DNA from: Atrichornis clamosus | Lineage: Eukaryota; Chordata; Aves; Passeriformes; Menuridae | Assembly: GCA_013400975.1 (NCBI GenBank) | Contig: WBMZ01003495.1 | Location: 1 to 64,000, forward strand | Length of the DNA stretch: 64,000 nt | Reading direction: 5' to 3' | Shown: positions 59,601 to 64,000 of the stretch, in pieces | Layout of the letters: every line of letters begins with the position of its first letter | Position numbering within the stretch: the first letter of the stretch is position 1 | Notes under the pieces: model-generated | Databases searched by the model: none | The model's input: the letters and a program-made list of their open reading frames with translations, nothing else | What the model was told of the DNA's origin: nothing | Translations under genes and position numbers: made by a program

Positions 59601-62071
59601 AAGTATCATATTCTCCCTTTTCTTACTGAGTGAAGAATGGTTTTTACACTGGCATGGATTTTTAGACAAATTGCTTTTTCTCTTTTACTGCATTCTCTAA
59701 ATTATGAAACAAATGTTTACATGTGAATCATTTGCTTGCCATTACAGAGTTTTCTACATACATTAATACCAGCAAATTGCCTTTTCAGCATTTTTTGAAT
59801 AGATTTTTCTAGGTAATATACACACCTATTTGACATTTGTTGTTTTCTTTCCAATGGCACTAAGCCATAGCCCAGTTGAGAGTTCTCTAGCCATCATAAC
59901 AAATAAAAATTGCACAATATACTATATTTCAGCATGTCATGAGATTTCCCAACAGACTATGTCATTGTAAATTGAGCTGTATCACCATGCTCTGTAACAC
60001 TACCTGGTTAAAGCAGTATTTGTATACTTTGTCTGAGGAAAATAATAAAATAAACAAGGACAGCCCTAGCTAAATAGATTGTAATGCGAGTTTTAACACA
60101 CTTGTTCATATCCAAGTCATATGAATTAATTTCCGGAAGAATTCATTCAAACATTTTTAATGCAATAATGGAATAGAATAATTTTTTTTCATTATGTGGT
60201 CATTAGCTCTCTTACAAAGAATTGAATAGCTTGGCCAGTACAGAACAACATATGCAATATTAAGGCAATGCAAATCTGGCTTCCATAGAGTTGCTTCTTG
60301 CCTATTTGCACAAATTAAGCACAGAACATTAATTTTGAGATTTGGTAAATCAACTGAGTGCAAAATTAAGTTTCCTCCAGCAAATTTGACTCTGTGAACA
60401 CAAGGTGGTTCATATGCTAAGGCTGGGTTTTGTTGCTTTGGTTGACATGACAATTTTGCTACAAAATTGTGCCATGTTCCAAAACAAGTTCATGTACACA
60501 ACACTCATGTCTTGAAGCTGCACGTTGCCCTGGTGCCCTTTGGCTTCAGTGGACGTTTGAGTAAAGCATTTTCAGAATAGGTTTAAAAAATGTTTCTCTT
60601 GCAGAGAACAGTTCAAATACTGTTTCTTCTGTCTCAGATAAATCTGATGCTGCTACATTTCCTTCTCAATAAGAGGCTTTCGACAGTCATGGAAATGATA
60701 AAATAGATAATCAGGGACTACCAATTTATTCTAAATAACAGGAGCAAAATTTTCCACATAGGTTTAAATGAGTACCCATCTCATTTTCCTGAATGAATGA
60801 CCAAATTACTTAAACATCTTTTGATGCTGGCAGACTCCACATGAGAGAAATAGCTCATTATGGCATTAGCATCAACACCAAGCATTAGTTATTTCAGAAA
60901 TTCAGGAAGGACAGGATTAGGTTTACCATATATGCCATGCACATTACGCATCACACACTGTCCTTTTCTTTACCTGAAAAGCAACAGTGGATTTAAAAAT
61001 GTATTTATTTCAATATAGGTATTTGGCATCATTGCAGTGATTAAAGGAGGAAAAGGCTATCAGAGCTATATTTCTTAGTAACTGGAAAGTGTTAATTGTA
61101 GTGATAGTCCTTTTTTCCAGTGTGTTATTTAACAATTTTGCTAAATAACCCTCATAAAAATATTCACGTTTGAATTCTTACATGCCATTTTGAAATTCTT
61201 TAGTAATGCACATGTGTAAATTTCTTAAGATGGAGTTTAATTTTATTACACATCCAATTTAAAATTTTTTCATGAACAATTAAGTGGGGAAAATAGCCTG
61301 GAAATTCTTTATAAGTATTTAGTTAGAAGTCATGTCAGGTTTAGCTAAGATTATATTCTCTAATTTCCTTGTAAGCCACCATATGTTTCTTCTGCTACTT
61401 GTCAGTGGTTTATAATGAAAGTTGCTTAAATATGTGTTACTACCTCTGTGAAACTGACAGGGTGGAATAGTAAATACAATATTTAGGTCATTTAAGCTTC
61501 TATGTCTCCTAAGAAATGAGGCACTGTAGTGTTGCTCTCCTGTTTTGATTCCTATTTTGCTTTTTAAAATGATACTATCCATGTATAAATTTAGTTGCAC
61601 CTCAGATTTCTTTCAGCTTGAAAGATCAACTTTATCATTATTGCTATTCTAATTCATCTCTAGGTGTTTGAGTCTTTTGTAGCTAGCACTAATCCCCTGA
61701 AGCAGGGAACTTAGTTTTCTTAATGTGACGTGTTAATGCCAATATAATAACACTAACAGTAGGAAGCCTAGATTCATGTTCTCATAGCGATTAACAAAGA
61801 TTTAAAGTACTTTTTCTTAAAAGAGATGATTATTACCATTTGCAATGTTCTTTTAGATCTTAATTGTTTACCAAAGGACCTTAGGTACCATTGAGGCACC
61901 TCACAGTGTTTGCTGTAAATCCTCTGAGTCCGACTTCATGCATAGTATCTCCAACTTCAAAAGAAACAAACCAAAATATGTTCAAACTCCAGTAACCAGC
62001 TCTTCACATCTCCCTGGCAGATTAGTGTCATGATATGGAAGCGGACATGATGTTTACTAGTGTTGGCTAAT

Positions 62072-62130
62072 AAGCTCTCAACTTTTACAATGAACTTTAA
62101 CAAGCTCCCAACTCTACAACAAACTTTAGG
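62072..62130. repeat. Imperfect tandem duplication of about 30 bp
   Basis: AAGCTCTCAACTTTTACAAT followed by GAACTTTAAC is repeated as AAGCTCCCAACTCTACAACA followed by AACTTTAGG. Confidence 0.8.
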
Positions 62131-63635
62131 TGTGGTGTAAGGGGTAGAATCTGATTGTTGCACTTGCCAGGATAAAATGAGAGAGGAGTGAAATAAAGGC
62201 AGAAAAGAGAGAAAATGAAGTGAAAAGATCACTAGTCCTTAGATACCGCATCCTTCCTGCTGCCATGGATGATGTGGATCAAGGGTCAACAAAAGACGGA
62301 GGACAACAGACTGATCCACTTCCTTTTACAGTTTACCTGATATACTCCTCTCATGCAAAATAAATTTTTCACTCCATTTGTGCCATATTGCTTGTGAGTG
62401 CACAGTCAGTCCCTTAGAGCGTCCCACAAGTAAGTTGGGGTAGTTGGGAGTCTGTGGTGGTTCTAGAGGCCCTTTTACTGTGATGCTTGGGACTCAACCC
62501 TTTGCTTGACACCAGTGCACTGAGACCCGAGTGTCGAGGCAGACTTGCTAGCCTAGCAACTGAAAGGAATTTGGCTCAGAATAGCATTGCTCCACCTCCA
62601 TGGGATCCTCTCTTCCATTCACAACTTTCCTATTGCTACAATGGGAATGTTTGGCAGAAAACATGCTTGTGCCTGGTCTTCCACAACTAGCTAGGAAGTC
62701 AGTAACCTGTACAGCTCTGATGTTGGCCAGAGTAAGTACCTACCAGATCACTATTTATCCCAAACTTCATACCCCTTTCACTGTCAGATAGTGTTTATGA
62801 TGGTTACCCATATGTGTAAGTGCATCCTCCTGTTTCAAGTGTCCAGAGAAGGTAAATGTCTGTGTTTCAGAGGGATGTCTCAGCCTATGTCCAGCAAACA
62901 CATCTTCTCCATCTGTCATTGCTCACAGTGTCATTGCATTCACGCAAGACACCTTTTCATGCTATAAAAATGAGAATTGCTTTTGTTTCTGACTGAAAAG
63001 GCTTCTTGTGTGTACTCCTTACTCATTGAGGCCTTCCTCAATGGCACAAAGTGTGTGGGACCAAATGAGTGGGAAAGATTCTGGTTTTGCCCAGTGGAAG
63101 GTTGATGTGCACTTCTGCTTCATATTTTGCTTCAGGACTTCCTGAAGCCAAAGGAACTTGTGCAAGAAGAGAGAGGGTGTTTTGCTGACTCAGGGTCTTT
63201 GTGTGGGTATGTGACTGCACTGCTGAGCAGCTCTTGCCAGTTCTGCAGGTGTGTATTTGCTAAGAGGGAGAAGATTCCTCTTGCCCCAGTCTATACTGCT
63301 TTGTCTGGAACGGCAGGCATTGACAAAATGCATGAAGAGAAGAAGTTCATATTTCCTAAACACTGAATTGTTCTTGCTGGCTTAAAGGGTAGATTGCAAG
63401 TCAGTATATAGTCTGTCTACAGAAGGAGATACATGTTTTATTTTTCTTGTAAGCTGTCACCTGTAAATTTATAACTGTTTGAGTACTAATTTATTTCACA
63501 TATACAACTCATTTTTGAAATACAGTGAAGTATTTGTAAGGAACTTTCATTTAAGTTACACTTCAAAACCAAGATATATGATACTGCAGCTGCCAAACAC
63601 AAGAGCTCAAAAATTATGAATAAGGTTTAAACCAT

Positions 63636-63644
63636 CCCCCCCCC
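63636..63644. repeat. Run of nine C's
   Basis: Homopolymer C run in an AT-rich context. Confidence 0.9.
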
Positions 63645-64000
63645 GCTTTGAGGTTATTATAATAACAAGAATGATAAAACATTACTATAGAGGGTCTTTT
63701 TTATTTCTGAGGTTTTTTACTGAACAACTACTTTTTGCCATAAAGTGTAGGTTTTATTTATTTTTAAAATTTGTTTTCCTTTGGAGATTAAAAAAAGTTC
63801 TAAATCTGCATAGTATTTCTTGTCACGATAGATACTTCACAGTGTTACTTGTTAATATTCACCTTTTTAAGAATCTTGTATAGTTTATGAAAATAACAGT
63901 AAACTCAAGGAATTGAGCATAAGAACTAAGCTGTTTGTACAATTTTAACAAGAAATTGAACATAGAGTTTGCAATGCAACCAATGGTAGAAGCTAACCAG

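Larger units (their letters stand above)
53686..64000. other. Long AT-rich non-coding stretch to the window end
   Basis: No gene is recognised in the last 10 kb. A homeodomain/POU-motif-rich segment at 55790-55940 may be a conserved element. Other contents are an A-rich stretch with CCCC interruptions (about 56197-56225), an imperfect tandem duplication of about 30 bp (62072-62130) and a run of nine C's (63636-63644). Frames of 60-98 codons show no recognisable motif; those at 62487-62690 and 63127-63366 were looked at and not assigned. Confidence 0.55.

Noticed and set aside
62487..62791. Two overlapping plus-strand frames with mixed composition
   Set aside because: No recognised family, no splice signals with good context, and no excess of CpG beyond a few bases.

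Overview
This 64 kb window looks like vertebrate nuclear DNA, almost certainly from a bird and probably from Neoaves. It is AT-rich, poor in CpG and full of stop codons. Its recognisable interspersed repeats are CR1-type LINE 3' ends and short solo LTRs of avian ERVL-like and ERVK-like type. The host assignment rests on recognising these repeat families from the sequence; no database search was run.

I find no convincing intact host protein-coding gene, tRNA, rRNA, CRISPR array or CpG island. Almost all open reading frames are under 100 codons and look like chance frames. The longest ones either overlap CR1 ORF2 remnants (4377-4766, minus) or are not recognisable as protein. The window therefore reads as an intergenic gene desert or the inside of a very long intron.

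Layout. Positions 1-844 hold two LTRs in plus orientation, the first cut by the window edge. CR1 fragments lie at 4296-5175 (-), 7570-7835 (-), 16030-16682 (+), 22951-23091 (-), 32860-33182 (+, old) and 50400-50777 (-). A 273-bp solo LTR with a perfect 6-bp target-site duplication lies at 10828-11100. A 587-bp ERVL-type solo LTR with a perfect 5-bp duplication lies at 24913-25499. A truncated minus-strand LTR end lies at 53587-53685. The rest is mostly single-copy-looking AT-rich DNA with simple repeats and homopolymer runs.

The parts that the repeats do not explain are: (i) a minus-strand, coding-like segment at 51354-51786 that keeps several CpGs; (ii) two diverged copies of one sequence about 860 bp apart at 40408-40566 and 41269-41452, with partly preserved minus-strand reading frames; (iii) a GC-richer, repeat-like block at 33890-34610 that I cannot classify; (iv) a short exon-like segment at 17965-18105; and (v) several short stretches rich in homeodomain/POU-type TAAT motifs or retained CpGs that could be conserved non-coding elements. 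No genes are present that could be said to work together.
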